Of a stretch of DNA of 64,000 nucleotides, positions 52,001 to 63,986 are shown piece after piece; the first letter of the stretch is position 1; the number at the start of each line of letters is the position of its first letter. The DNA is taken from positions 62,001 through 126,000 of the forward strand of contig JACPOV010000008.1 of the NCBI GenBank assembly GCA_016191325.1. The letters are read 5' to 3'. The notes beneath the pieces were generated by a model, which worked only from the letters and a program-made list of their open reading frames with translations, was not told the origin of the DNA and did not search any database. The translations under genes and the position numbers were made by a program. This DNA comes from Candidatus Dependentiae bacterium (GTDB lineage Bacteria > Babelota > Babeliae > Babelales > JACPOV01).

Positions 52001-55000
52001 TGTTAGCGCAAAAAGAAGAGATGCGTGCAAAACTTCTGGAAGAGAAGCGGTTGGCGCAATTGGCAACGGCAAGAGAAGCAGCGGCACTTTTAGCGCAAAA
52101 AGAGGCTGAACGGGTAAGAATTGAAGAAGAGAATCGAGTGATTGCATTGCGCAAAGAGAATGAAAAGCAACTCATGGTTATGCAGCAGCAAGAAATGCGA
52201 GAGCGTGAAAAAGAAACTGCTCGGTTGGCAAAATTAGAACAAGAACGTGAGCGTGCAATGATGTTTGCAAAAAAGCACGCAGATCGAGAGCGCAAAATAG
52301 AAGAGAGGCGTTTGGCTGATCTTGCTAAAAAACAGCAGCAAGAGATTTTGTTAGCGCAAAAAAAAGAGATGCAAGCGAGACTTCAGGAAGAGAAACGATT
52401 GGCGCAATTAGCGATAGCAAAAGAAGAAGCGGCACTTTTAGCGCAAAAAGAGGCTGAACGAGTAAGAATTGAAGAAGAGAATCGCATGCTCGTAATGCGC
52501 AAAGAGTACGAAAAGCAATTGATAGCGATGCAACAAAAAGAAATGCGGGAGCGCGAAAAAGAAACAGCTCACTTAGCTAAATTAGAACAAGAGCGTGAGC
52601 GCGTGATGATGATTGCGCAAAAGCGGCTGGATCAAGAGCGCAAAATAGAAGAAAAACGTTTGGCCGATCTTGAAAAGAAAAAGCAGCAAGAGATTTTATT
52701 AGCACAAAAAGAAGAGATGCGGGCAAAACTCCAAGAAGAGAAACGATTGGCGCAGCTGGAAATCGAAAAACAGAAAGCTAACCTTTTAGCGCAAAAAGAG
52801 GCTGAGAGAATAAGAATCGAAGAAGAAAATCGTGTGATGGCGATGCGTAAAGAGCACGAAAAAAAGATGACGGATATGCAACTGCAAGCAATGCGCGATC
52901 GTCAGAATGAAGCTGCGCGTCTAGCGCAAGCAGAGAAAGAGCGCCAACGAGTGCTTGTTTTAAACCAAAAGCAGGCGGAGCGGGAAAGAAGAGCGGAAGA
53001 ACAACGCATTGCGAATAATGAACAACGAAAACACAGAGAACTTTTACTCGCACAAAAAGAAGAGCTGAAAAGAAAAGTTGAGCAAGAGAAGCAGTTAGCA
53101 GCGCTCGCACGAGAAAAAGAAAAAGAGCAGATGGCAGCGCAACTTGAAGATGAAAAAAAACGCATACAAGAGGAACATAAACTTGCTGCATTGCGCAACG
53201 AGCAAGAGAAAATAGAACTTGCAACACGACAAGCAGCAGAGCGTGAGTTATTACAGGAAGAGAAAAGATTAGCGCTTCTGGAAAAAGCGAAAGAAAAAGC
53301 ACTCATTGTGTTAGAAAAAGAAAGCCAAAAACAAGCGCGCTTAGAACAACAGCGATTGGCTCAAGCAGAAAAAGAACATCAGCATCAGATGATGATAACG
53401 CAAAAAGAGATTGAGCGAGAGAAGGCTCAAGAAGAAAAGCGATTGCTTGCACTTCGTAACGAGCATGAAAAGAAAATGCTCGTTATTCAGCAGCAAGAAA
53501 TGCAAGAGCGACAAAAAGAAACAGCGCGCATAGCAAAACTAGAACAAGAACGCGCGCATGCAATGATGCTTGCGCAAAAACAAGCAGATCAAGAGCGCAA
53601 AATGGAAGAGAATCGTTTGGCCGATCTTGCAAAGAAAAAGCAGCAAGAAATTTTGTTAGCGCAAAAAGAAGAGATGCAAGCAAGGCTGAATGAGGAAAAA
53701 AGGCTGGCAAAATTAGAATATGAAAAAGAGCAGAGCAGAATGCTGGCAGAGTTTGAGGTGGAAAAAAAACGCATCCAAGAAGAACAAAGAATTGCGGCAA
53801 TGCGCCACGATCAAGAAAAAATAGAGTTGGTTAAAAATAATGCGAGTCAACTCGATTCACTAAAAAAAGAACAACGGTTGGCTTTATTAGAAGAAGATAA
53901 AGCAAATGAACAAATAGTTGTTCAAAGTCAAATGAATCAATCTAGTGACAATCTTGCGCAAGTAGAAATGGATAAGACACGAGTATGCGAGCCTAAGGTT
54001 GAACTAACCACTCACGCTCGATCTACCAGTCGCGAACGCGCACAAGCAATGATACGTAAGCGCAAAGAGCAGCGAGCGCTTGCTACCGGTTTGCAAAAAA
54101 GGCAAGAAAGAAGATCATTAATTCGTTCCAGCCAAGTTGATCAAACAAGAAATCAAGAAGAAAAGCGAATGGTCGTGATGCGCAAACAGCAAGAGATGGA
54201 AGTGCGCGCTGAAAAACAACGATTGGCGCAGATGGAAAAAGAGCATCAGAATCAAATGAAGCTTGCTCAAAAAGCTTCTGAGCAGGAAAGAATGCGGCAG
54301 GAAAATCGCCTGCAAGCAATGCGCAAGCAACAAGAGATGGAAGCTCGCAATGAAACTCAACGGTTAGCGCAGATAGAAAAAGAACATCAGAATCAAATGA
54401 AACTTGCTCAAAGAGTTTCTGAGCGTGAAAAGATGCAAGAGGAAAATCGAATTGCGGCTTTGCGCAAACAAGAGAGAATGGAAGCTGAAAGACAAGAAAA
54501 ACATTTAGCACAGCTTCGCAAAGAACATGAGCGGCAGTTAGCTCTTGTGCAAAAAGAAGTAGAAAACGCACGCCACGAAGAGCAAATGCGATTGGCGCAG
54601 TTAGAATTGAAAAATAAAAAAGAAGAAATGATCTTTTTGCAAAAAGAAAACGAAACGGCATCGTTAGTGCATAATAAAACGGCAATGAGCGGAAGTTCTC
54701 GAGAACGTGCGATGCAAATTGTGCAAGCAAGAAAAATGAAAAATAATAATACTGAAAATCCGTATTTAATGGCACGCCTGGCGCGTGATCAAGAAAAAGC
54801 AAAAGTTGCGGCAGAGCGACAAATGCAAAAAGATATGCAACGTGCCGAGCGCATTAAAGCGGAACAAGAATTAAGAATGGCAAGAGAGCAAAGGTTGGCA
54901 GAGCGAAGAGAGCAAGAGCGTTTATCCGCTGAACACAAAGCCCAAGTGATTCAAGCAAAAAAAGAAGCCCAACGAGCAGCTTTCCAAGAATATCAGGAAC

Positions 55001-55482
55001 AAAAAATGGCAATGACTGCCAACAAAAAAGCATTCTATGGTCAACTTATCGACGATGCTCAAATGCACATCAAGAATGTTGCTGCTTCATCTGAAAAAAA
55101 TCTTTCGCAAAACAATTCTTATGATATTCAACCTGCACAGATAGAATATCGCATAAAAAAACCTATTGCTGCAAAATTACCAATGTTACCCGCATCAGCG
55201 CAAGATCGCTTAGCCGCGCAAGCTGAAAAGCAGGCTATTCAAGATCCAGTAATGCAAGCGACTCAAGAGCCACGCTACATTCCTGCAAGAGAAGTTAATG
55301 AGCGGGTTGTGCCGGCTTCAGTTATTGAAAGATCTTATGATGACTCGAATAGTAATACTCAAGGTACCGATTTAATTATCTCTATGACAAAAAGTATCGA
55401 AAAGGTGCTGGAGTATGCAGAAAAAAATCAGAAACAAACGATCGATCTAATGAAGCAAGTTATTCAGGGGTACCAAAAATAA
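49027..55482 (+). CDS. giant exported coiled-coil repeat protein
   Basis: A protein of about 2150 residues with a signal peptide (MKKLLLMSYGALSLAVLMRQ, cleaved near VCA-Q). Residues about 30 to 1990 are a highly charged Gln/Glu/Lys/Arg coiled coil. From about residue 355 to 1630 the unit is 29 residues, e.g. KEAERIRIEEENRVIALRKE plus HEKQLIAMQ, and four such units make a 116-residue super-unit repeated eight times without a change of length (50353-53136). Twenty-nine residues equal about eight turns at 3.63 residues per turn, so a nearly straight rod is expected. Two 47-residue repeats follow near 54150-54450. The C-terminal 180 residues are not repetitive. ATG 49027 begins the signal. It may form a fibre or spacer at the cell surface. 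Confidence 0.88.
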   Translation: MKKLLLMSYGALSLAVLMRQAPVCAQLATKSDDALAIALKREASEKEAEKKRLALAKQERQQQMMMQQQEEAKKRDQQKRELAELERRKEKINKLAQQKILEEKRQLLAKQKEDERRMLAERQQQERRKQEDARVAAQLNREREQAVALAIKKQQQERDAEQRACAQREQQKRDALIAHQKEEIRRKEEQEQRLVHQEREQERIRMLAQKKLEQKKAFQEKQERIAKKETEQKMLLASQQAEQMQKQIEAARKIEETKISERKKRDQQIILMTQREMVREKQEEEKRIIALKMEQEKKLIAMQEQKEREEKLRAQREAQIASKAQKEALLARNEAIQKERQLAQLKQEKEKAITLAQKEAERLRIQEENRIIALRKEHEKKIVAMQQQEAREKQKEAAKIAQLEKDRQKEMLIVQQKELQEKKAEEKRLAQLKFDREKELVVAQKEAERIRIEEQQRVLALRKEHEKKMLALQEQELRERQKEEARCAQIERERIKTSLLAQKQDEQLRKAEEKRLAELAKKKEQEVLLAQKEEMRAKLQEEKRLAQLQIEKERAVLLAHKEAERIRIEEENRVLALRKEHEKQLVVMQQKELREREKEIARLAKLEQERTHAMMLAQKQVEQERRMEEKRLADLAQKQQQEILLAQKEEMRAKLQEEKRLAQLEVEKERAALLAHKEAERIRLEEENRVIALRKEHEKQLIAMQQKEMREREKETARLAKLEQERERAMMVAKKQAEQECKMEEKRLADLAKKQQQEILLAQKEEIRARLEEEKRVAELAIAKEAAALSAQKEAERIRTEEENRVLTLRKEHEKQLIAMQQKEAREREKEIARLAKLEQERERAMMIAKKQADQERKVEEKRLADLAKKRHDEILLAQKEEMRARLQEEKRMAELTIAREAAALLAQKEAERVRIEEENRVIALRKEHEKQLMVMQQQEMREREKETARLAKLEQERERAMMVAQKQADQERRMEEKRLAALAQKMHNETLLAQKEEMRAKLLEEKRLAQLATAREAAALLAQKEAERVRIEEENRVIALRKENEKQLMVMQQQEMREREKETARLAKLEQERERAMMFAKKHADRERKIEERRLADLAKKQQQEILLAQKKEMQARLQEEKRLAQLAIAKEEAALLAQKEAERVRIEEENRMLVMRKEYEKQLIAMQQKEMREREKETAHLAKLEQERERVMMIAQKRLDQERKIEEKRLADLEKKKQQEILLAQKEEMRAKLQEEKRLAQLEIEKQKANLLAQKEAERIRIEEENRVMAMRKEHEKKMTDMQLQAMRDRQNEAARLAQAEKERQRVLVLNQKQAERERRAEEQRIANNEQRKHRELLLAQKEELKRKVEQEKQLAALAREKEKEQMAAQLEDEKKRIQEEHKLAALRNEQEKIELATRQAAERELLQEEKRLALLEKAKEKALIVLEKESQKQARLEQQRLAQAEKEHQHQMMITQKEIEREKAQEEKRLLALRNEHEKKMLVIQQQEMQERQKETARIAKLEQERAHAMMLAQKQADQERKMEENRLADLAKKKQQEILLAQKEEMQARLNEEKRLAKLEYEKEQSRMLAEFEVEKKRIQEEQRIAAMRHDQEKIELVKNNASQLDSLKKEQRLALLEEDKANEQIVVQSQMNQSSDNLAQVEMDKTRVCEPKVELTTHARSTSRERAQAMIRKRKEQRALATGLQKRQERRSLIRSSQVDQTRNQEEKRMVVMRKQQEMEVRAEKQRLAQMEKEHQNQMKLAQKASEQERMRQENRLQAMRKQQEMEARNETQRLAQIEKEHQNQMKLAQRVSEREKMQEENRIAALRKQERMEAERQEKHLAQLRKEHERQLALVQKEVENARHEEQMRLAQLELKNKKEEMIFLQKENETASLVHNKTAMSGSSRERAMQIVQARKMKNNNTENPYLMARLARDQEKAKVAAERQMQKDMQRAERIKAEQELRMAREQRLAERREQERLSAEHKAQVIQAKKEAQRAAFQEYQEQKMAMTANKKAFYGQLIDDAQMHIKNVAASSEKNLSQNNSYDIQPAQIEYRIKKPIAAKLPMLPASAQDRLAAQAEKQAIQDPVMQATQEPRYIPAREVNERVVPASVIERSYDDSNSNTQGTDLIISMTKSIEKVLEYAEKNQKQTIDLMKQVIQGYQK
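50353..53136 (+). repeat. eight 348-base tandem super-repeats
   Basis: The landmark GCGCAAAAAGA(A/G)GC(G/T)GA(A/G)CG recurs, with small changes, at 50353, 50701, 51049, 51397, 51745, 52093, 52441 and 52789: exactly 348 bases each time. Each 348-base unit is four 87-base subunits. The next landmark upstream is at 50092, 261 bases (three subunits) away, so one super-unit lacks one subunit. The 87-base register continues to about 53920. Confidence 0.9.
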
Positions 55483-55513
55483 CCGAGTACTTTCCAAAAG
55501 AATCGCACCAAAG

Positions 55514-55543
55514 AAAAAGGGGAGTAAAAAGCTCCCCTTTTTT
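55514..55543. terminator. bidirectional terminator between the giant gene and prfB
   Basis: AAAAGGGGAG and CTCCCCTTTT form a stem with a TAAAAAG loop, with a T run on the plus strand and an A run on the left side, so it can end both the giant coiled-coil gene and the convergent prfB. Confidence 0.85.
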
Positions 55544-55544
55544 A

Positions 55545-56627
55545 TTACGTTGCTGCAAACAGCAAATATTTCTCAATAAATTCCATGATGTCGCCATCAA
55601 GTACTAAATCTGGTTGAGGTGATTCAAGATCGGTGCGATGATCTTTAACCATTTTATAGGGATGCAATACATACGATCTGATTTGCGATCCCCATTCAAT
55701 TTTCTTTTTTTCTACCGATGCAGCTTTTGCTTCTTGTTCTTCTTTTTGTTTTTGCGCTAATTTTGCTTTAAGCATCTTCATTGCCGTATCCTTATTTTGG
55801 CCCTGAGAGCGCTGCGTCTGGCACGCAACGACGGTATTGGTTGGGATGTGGGTGATGCGTACCGCAGATTCTGTTTTATTGACGTGCTGGCCTCCTGCTC
55901 CTCCTGCGCGATACGTATCAATTCGCAAATCGCCTGCATCGATTTCAATCGCAACTTCAGGAACTTCGGGCGTTGCACTTACGCCGGCAAATGAAGTATG
56001 TCGGCGTTTATTTGCATCATAAGGAGATATGCGCACGAGGCGATGGATTCCTTGCTCCGCTTTAAAGAGTCCATATGCATGCTTTCCTTTAATAAACAAT
56101 GTTGCAGATTTTATTCCTGCAGCTTCTCCCGGCTGCATATCAAGAACTTCTGCATCGAAACCTTCTCGCTCGCAAAACCTTAAATACATGCGCAAAAGCA
56201 TATTTGCCCAATCTTGCGATTCGGTACCGCCTGCGCCCGCATTAATATTTAAGAAAGCATTAGATGAATCTTCAGGATTATTAAGAAGGAGATCTATTTT
56301 GAATTTACCAACCGATTTTACTAAGCCGCCAACATCTCGCGCTATATTTGCTAATTCAGATTCATCATTTGCAAAAAGTTCGATCATCTCCAAAAGGTCT
56401 TTATGGCTATTTATTATGGAATGATAGAGTTCTCGCTGCGTTTTGAGCCGTTGTAAGCTTTTTAAAATGGTGGCTTGATCTGGATTTTGCCAGAAATCTG
56501 TTTGCTCAGTTTGAGTGGTGAGTTTTTGAAACTCGTTCTCGATACTTGAGTTTTTCCAGTAGGTCTTAATTGTTTCAAGATCCGGTTCAATAGATTTTAG
56601 TTTCTCGCGTAGTTCATCAATGAGCAT
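55545..56627 (-). CDS. prfB: peptide chain release factor 2
   Basis: A 360-residue class I release factor. It has the catalytic GGQ motif (RAGGAGGQHVNKTESAVRIT) and the helix-rich N-terminal domain. In domain 2 the stop-codon reading tripeptide, SPF in standard RF2, is SPY here (LVRISPYDANKRRHTSFAGV). It recognises UAA and UGA and releases the peptide. The frame is continuous from the start, so the autoregulatory +1 frameshift found in many prfB genes is absent. ATG 56627 has AAGGA six bases upstream; longer in-frame starts at 56681 and 56633 are less likely. Confidence 0.94.
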   Translation of the reverse strand: MLIDELREKLKSIEPDLETIKTYWKNSSIENEFQKLTTQTEQTDFWQNPDQATILKSLQRLKTQRELYHSIINSHKDLLEMIELFANDESELANIARDVGGLVKSVGKFKIDLLLNNPEDSSNAFLNINAGAGGTESQDWANMLLRMYLRFCEREGFDAEVLDMQPGEAAGIKSATLFIKGKHAYGLFKAEQGIHRLVRISPYDANKRRHTSFAGVSATPEVPEVAIEIDAGDLRIDTYRAGGAGGQHVNKTESAVRITHIPTNTVVACQTQRSQGQNKDTAMKMLKAKLAQKQKEEQEAKAASVEKKKIEWGSQIRSYVLHPYKMVKDHRTDLESPQPDLVLDGDIMEFIEKYLLFAAT

Positions 56628-56699
56628 GGGCATCCTTATGTTATAACTAATATTATAGCAGAAAATTCTCTGAGCCCCCACAGGTTGGTCGACAGTTGT

Positions 56700-56728
56700 T
56701 TGTCGGTGCTATCTATTAATGATATAAT
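56700..56728 (+). promoter_or_regulatory. promoter of gmk
   Basis: TTGTCG at 56700-56705 and TATAAT at 56723-56728, spacing 17. Transcription would begin near 56735, after the ATG at 56685 and before the TTG at 56769, which supports the shorter gmk product. Confidence 0.65.
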
Positions 56729-56768
56729 TACCTATATAGGTAATTTTTCTCTATTAAGGGGTTCTGCT

Positions 56769-57356
56769 TTGGGATCAGAAAAAAAAACCGGGAAGCTTTT
56801 TATTGTTTCGGCACCATCGGGTGCGGGTAAAACGACACTTGTTAATGCGCTCATTAAGCAACTGCCGATGGAGCATTCTATTGCGCGGCTCATTACCTAT
56901 ACCAGTAAAAGCCCTCGCTTCAATGAAATGCCGGGGGTCGATTATCATTTTTTATCGAATCAAGAGTTTGAGCAGAAGATCGACGAACAGTTTTTCTTGG
57001 AGTGGAGCGGTGCTTATGGTGCCTATTATGGCACAGCGCGCCTACTGATTGATCACTTAGCCTCGGGGAGCTCGTTTATTGCGGTAGTTGATAGATCTGG
57101 GGCCCAGCGGCTGAAACAGGAGATCCCTGAAGCGATTCTTACATGGGTCCATACGGCAAATATGCAAGTCCTTGAAGAACGGCTTCGGCTACGAAGCACA
57201 GAAACTCAGGAAGAAATCGAGCTCCGTTTGGCGTTGGCTCAAAGAGAACTAGCACAAGAACAAGAAAATAGGCTCTATCAGCACCATATTCTTAACGATT
57301 TTTTTGAAAAAGCATTAAAAGAGTTAAAAAATATTATAATTTCACATCATCAATAA
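56769..57356 (+). CDS. gmk: guanylate kinase
   Basis: A 195-residue guanylate kinase. The P-loop is SAPSGAGKTTLVNAL, then YTSKSPRFNEMPGVDYHFLS (the GMP-binding site with its Arg and Tyr), FLEWSGAYGAYYGT and the lid RLRLRSTETQEEIELRLA. It phosphorylates GMP to GDP with ATP. The TTG at 56769 is chosen as start: AAGGGG at 56756-56761 precedes it by seven bases and the product has the normal length. An ATG at 56685 would add 28 unrelated residues and lies upstream of the predicted transcription start. It is divergent from prfB. Confidence 0.93.
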   Translation: MGSEKKTGKLFIVSAPSGAGKTTLVNALIKQLPMEHSIARLITYTSKSPRFNEMPGVDYHFLSNQEFEQKIDEQFFLEWSGAYGAYYGTARLLIDHLASGSSFIAVVDRSGAQRLKQEIPEAILTWVHTANMQVLEERLRLRSTETQEEIELRLALAQRELAQEQENRLYQHHILNDFFEKALKELKNIIISHHQ

Positions 57357-57430
57357 TGAGCTCTGGGACGTCGTTTTGAAATTTATCGAATAAATATATA
57401 AAAAATTTATAAAAAGTTTCGGAAAAAGTG

Positions 57431-57458
57431 TTGACTTATGACGTAATACCGGTATAAT
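57431..57458 (+). promoter_or_regulatory. rRNA operon promoter
   Basis: TTGACT at 57431-57436 and TATAAT at 57453-57458, spacing 16, about 150 bases before the 16S gene. This is the best sigma70-type match seen in the window. Confidence 0.85.
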
Positions 57459-57539
57459 TTCTCTTGTATTTGAAATAACAAGTAGCAAGCAACGACAACA
57501 AAACGTCGTAGCTAAAGCGAAAAAACAAAAAATCATAAT

Positions 57540-57550
57540 TTCTTTGAAAT
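57540..57550 (+). promoter_or_regulatory. boxA-like antitermination site, 16S leader
   Basis: TTCTTTGAAAT lies 20 bases before the 16S processing stem, and the identical 11 bases recur at 59596-59606 before the 23S processing stem. Position and sequence resemble the NusB/NusG boxA (TGCTCTTTA). Confidence 0.55.
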
Positions 57551-57570
57551 TCACGAGAAACCCAAAAATT

Positions 57571-57590
57571 TGCTTACAAGTTTTTGCGAC
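57571..57590 (+). other. 16S rRNA processing stem, 5' arm
   Basis: TGCTTACAAGTTTTTGCGAC is the exact reverse complement of 59235-59254, enclosing the 16S gene in a perfect 20-base stem, the expected RNase III substrate. Confidence 0.85.
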
Positions 57591-57608
57591 GCTCTTTTCA
57601 TACACAAT

Positions 57609-59154
<1,546 letters not shown>

Positions 59155-59234
59155 TCGAGGGAGATTAAATACCTGTCGGTTTTGTTATGCAACTCCGACA
59201 TTTTATATATGCATTTAGGTGTGCAATTTAAGGT

Positions 59235-59254
59235 GTCGCAAAAACTTGTAAGCA
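59235..59254 (+). other. 16S rRNA processing stem, 3' arm
   Basis: GTCGCAAAAACTTGTAAGCA pairs with 57571-57590 over 20 bases, about 80 bases after the 16S end and before tRNA-Ile. Confidence 0.85.
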
Positions 59255-59280
59255 CTAAAAATAATCTTACTATAGGAAGC

Positions 59281-59357
59281 GGGCCTATAGCTCAGGTGGT
59301 TAGAGCGCCCTGCTGATAACGGGGAGGTCAGTCGTTCAACTCGACTTAGGCCCACCA
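59281..59357 (+). tRNA. tRNA-Ile(GAT)
   Basis: A 77-base tRNA with acceptor GGGCCTA/TAGGCCC, D-arm GCTCAGGTGGTTAGAGC, anticodon loop CTGATAA giving GAT, and encoded CCA. It lies in the 16S-23S spacer as in most bacterial rRNA operons. The T-loop is TTCAACT. Confidence 0.95.
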
Positions 59358-59474
59358 GTAATTAATTCTGCTGGGAGTGAAAAACCTCTGATAACAATAG
59401 AAAAACAACAAAAATAGTTCTAGTAAATTATTTAAAAATAGTTATTCTATTGTGAGCATAAACGGCACCAGTTT

Positions 59475-59550
59475 GGGGATGTAGCTCAGTTGGTAGAGCG
59501 TCCGTTTTGCACGCGGAAGGTCAGCGGTTCGAATCCGCTCATCTCCACCA
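59475..59550 (+). tRNA. tRNA-Ala(TGC)
   Basis: A 76-base tRNA with acceptor GGGGATG/CATCTCC, D-arm GCTCAGTTGGTAGAGC, anticodon loop TTTGCAC giving TGC, T-loop GGTTCGAATCC and encoded CCA. Second spacer tRNA. Confidence 0.96.
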
Positions 59551-59595
59551 TTAAGATTTGGGTTTTGACTGAATAAATATAAAAAGTTTCTTGTG

Positions 59596-59606
59596 TTCTT
59601 TGAAAT
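59596..59606 (+). promoter_or_regulatory. boxA-like site before 23S
   Basis: TTCTTTGAAAT, identical to the copy at 57540-57550, five bases before the 23S processing stem. Confidence 0.5.
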
Positions 59607-59610
59607 ATAC

Positions 59611-59635
59611 GTGATCTAAGCTTATTGATAGAATT
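59611..59635 (+). other. 23S rRNA processing stem, 5' arm
   Basis: GTGATCTAAGCTTATTGATA with the next five bases pairs with 62728-62752 over 25 bases, the two differences being wobble pairs; it encloses the 23S gene. Confidence 0.8.
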
Positions 59636-59673
59636 CACAACAGGAATTTTACTTATCGAGTAATTAAATTTGT

Positions 59674-62693
<3,020 letters not shown>

Positions 62694-62727
62694 ACGCTCA
62701 AATAATCTCGGTAATAATGTTCTGTAA

Positions 62728-62752
62728 ATTCTACCGATAAGCTTAGATCACT
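62728..62752 (+). other. 23S rRNA processing stem, 3' arm
   Basis: The 25 bases ending GATAAGCTTAGATCAC pair with 59611-59635. They lie between the 23S and 5S genes. Confidence 0.8.
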
Positions 62753-62793
62753 TATAGCAATGCACAAGAAAAAATTTTGATAGATTGTAAAAG

Positions 62794-62913
<120 letters not shown>

Positions 62914-62920
62914 AATTTTA

Positions 62921-62957
62921 GAAAACCTCGATGTAAAAGTCGGGGTTTTCTTTTTTT
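62921..62957 (+). terminator. rRNA operon terminator
   Basis: GAAAACCTCGA (62921-62931) pairs with TCGGGGTTTTC (62940-62950) with one wobble, followed by seven T residues, just after the 5S gene. The next 160 bases hold no gene. Confidence 0.9.
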
Positions 62958-63117
62958 AAGGATCATTTTTTTATTTTACGATCGTATGCACTAATTCGTC
63001 AAATCCATTTCGCGTTTTCCATTGTGTCATCTATGTTAATTTTTATATTTACATACATAGTTAAATTTTTCAGCTCCCCATTTTAGTTGTTTTTTTAATT
63101 TACGAAAGGAGCAAATC

Positions 63118-63453
63118 ATGAACAAAATACTGTTGTTTTCTTTGCTGGTAATCTTAGTTGCGAATCACTCAAATTGTATGCAGGAAACCGAAATTGATGG
63201 TATGAACCTTGAACAGATTATAGCGGTTTCTGCAACGATCCACAGTCTTCAAGACGATGCTTCCAATCCGCTGAATTTAACTGCGGTTAATACCTTTTAT
63301 GATGTATGTCGTCATCCAGGTGCAGAGGTTGAGGATCCAAATATCATCAAAATCCTAACGGAAAAAAATTTGATTCAAGCAGGTGAGAAAAAAGTCGCCG
63401 CTGAAGTTGCAACAATCGTTCGAGCAACTATTTTGAATGATCAAAACAGCTAA
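63118..63453 (+). CDS. small exported protein, unknown
   Basis: A 111-residue protein with a signal peptide (MNKILLFSLLVILVANHSNC). The body is helical (GMNLEQIIAVSATIHSLQDD) and ends KVAAEVATIVRATILNDQNS, a pattern that recurs as KVAPHVREIMLKAA in the next gene. AAAGGAG precedes the ATG. It is the first gene after the rRNA operon. No family recognised. Confidence 0.62.
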   Translation: MNKILLFSLLVILVANHSNCMQETEIDGMNLEQIIAVSATIHSLQDDASNPLNLTAVNTFYDVCRHPGAEVEDPNIIKILTEKNLIQAGEKKVAAEVATIVRATILNDQNS

Positions 63454-63593
63454 AATATGGCGACTTCTTTATGCAATGGATTGTCATGATCCGTTTGCAG
63501 ATTGTTTTTTCTTCAGATACAATTGTCATGGGTATTGGTATTTGGCAATAAATGCTAAATAATTTTTTTAATTTATTTTCATTAGGGGTTTTT

Positions 63594-63986
63594 ATGAAAA
63601 AGCTATTGTTTAGTGGATTAATATATTTGGTTATGACGGGCCCTGTTGTGGCAATGGAGAATGATAAGAAATTTCAGGCAGCACTAGAAGATGTTGAAAC
63701 TCTGGCCACGCTTGAGATATTTGAAGCCCTTAAAGAAATCGAAGCAGAGTGGTCCCCGTCAATTGCCAATAATATTCGCTATGAATTTAATAAATCGGTA
63801 AAAGATGAAAATTATACAATTACTGAAGTTAACTCAGTGCAACTTGCAAAAAAGAAATTAGTAAATTCAGCGCAAAAAAAGGTTGCGCCTCATGTTCGAG
63901 AAATAATGCTCAAAGCGGCCGCAAAACAAAAGAAAGAATCAGAAGCAATTGACGCACTCGAAATATTAGGACAATTAAAAAAATAA
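63594..63986 (+). CDS. small exported helical protein, unknown
   Basis: A 130-residue protein with a signal peptide (MKKLLFSGLIYLVMTGPVVA). The body is charged and helical (FQAALEDVETLATLEIFEAL) with AQKKVAPHVREIMLKAAAKQ near the end, faintly like the C-terminal KKVAAEVATIVRAT of 63118-63453. ATG 63594 has AGGGG about 8 bases upstream; an in-frame ATG at 63552 lacks a site. The stop is 14 bases before the window end. Confidence 0.62.
   Translation: MKKLLFSGLIYLVMTGPVVAMENDKKFQAALEDVETLATLEIFEALKEIEAEWSPSIANNIRYEFNKSVKDENYTITEVNSVQLAKKKLVNSAQKKVAPHVREIMLKAAAKQKKESEAIDALEILGQLKK

Noticed and set aside
50353-53136. Tandem repeats as a CRISPR array
   Set aside because: The repeats are contiguous and coding with an 87/348-base period, with no spacers and no cas genes nearby.
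49381-54802. Many open frames on the minus strand within the giant coiled-coil gene
   Set aside because: They are Leu/Phe/Ser-rich mirror frames of the Glu/Lys/Arg repeat codons and have no RBS; they repeat with the same 87-base period.
55545-56681. Programmed +1 frameshift in prfB
   Set aside because: The N-terminal domain is continuous in one frame and no in-frame TGA or CTTTGA slip site is needed to give the full product.
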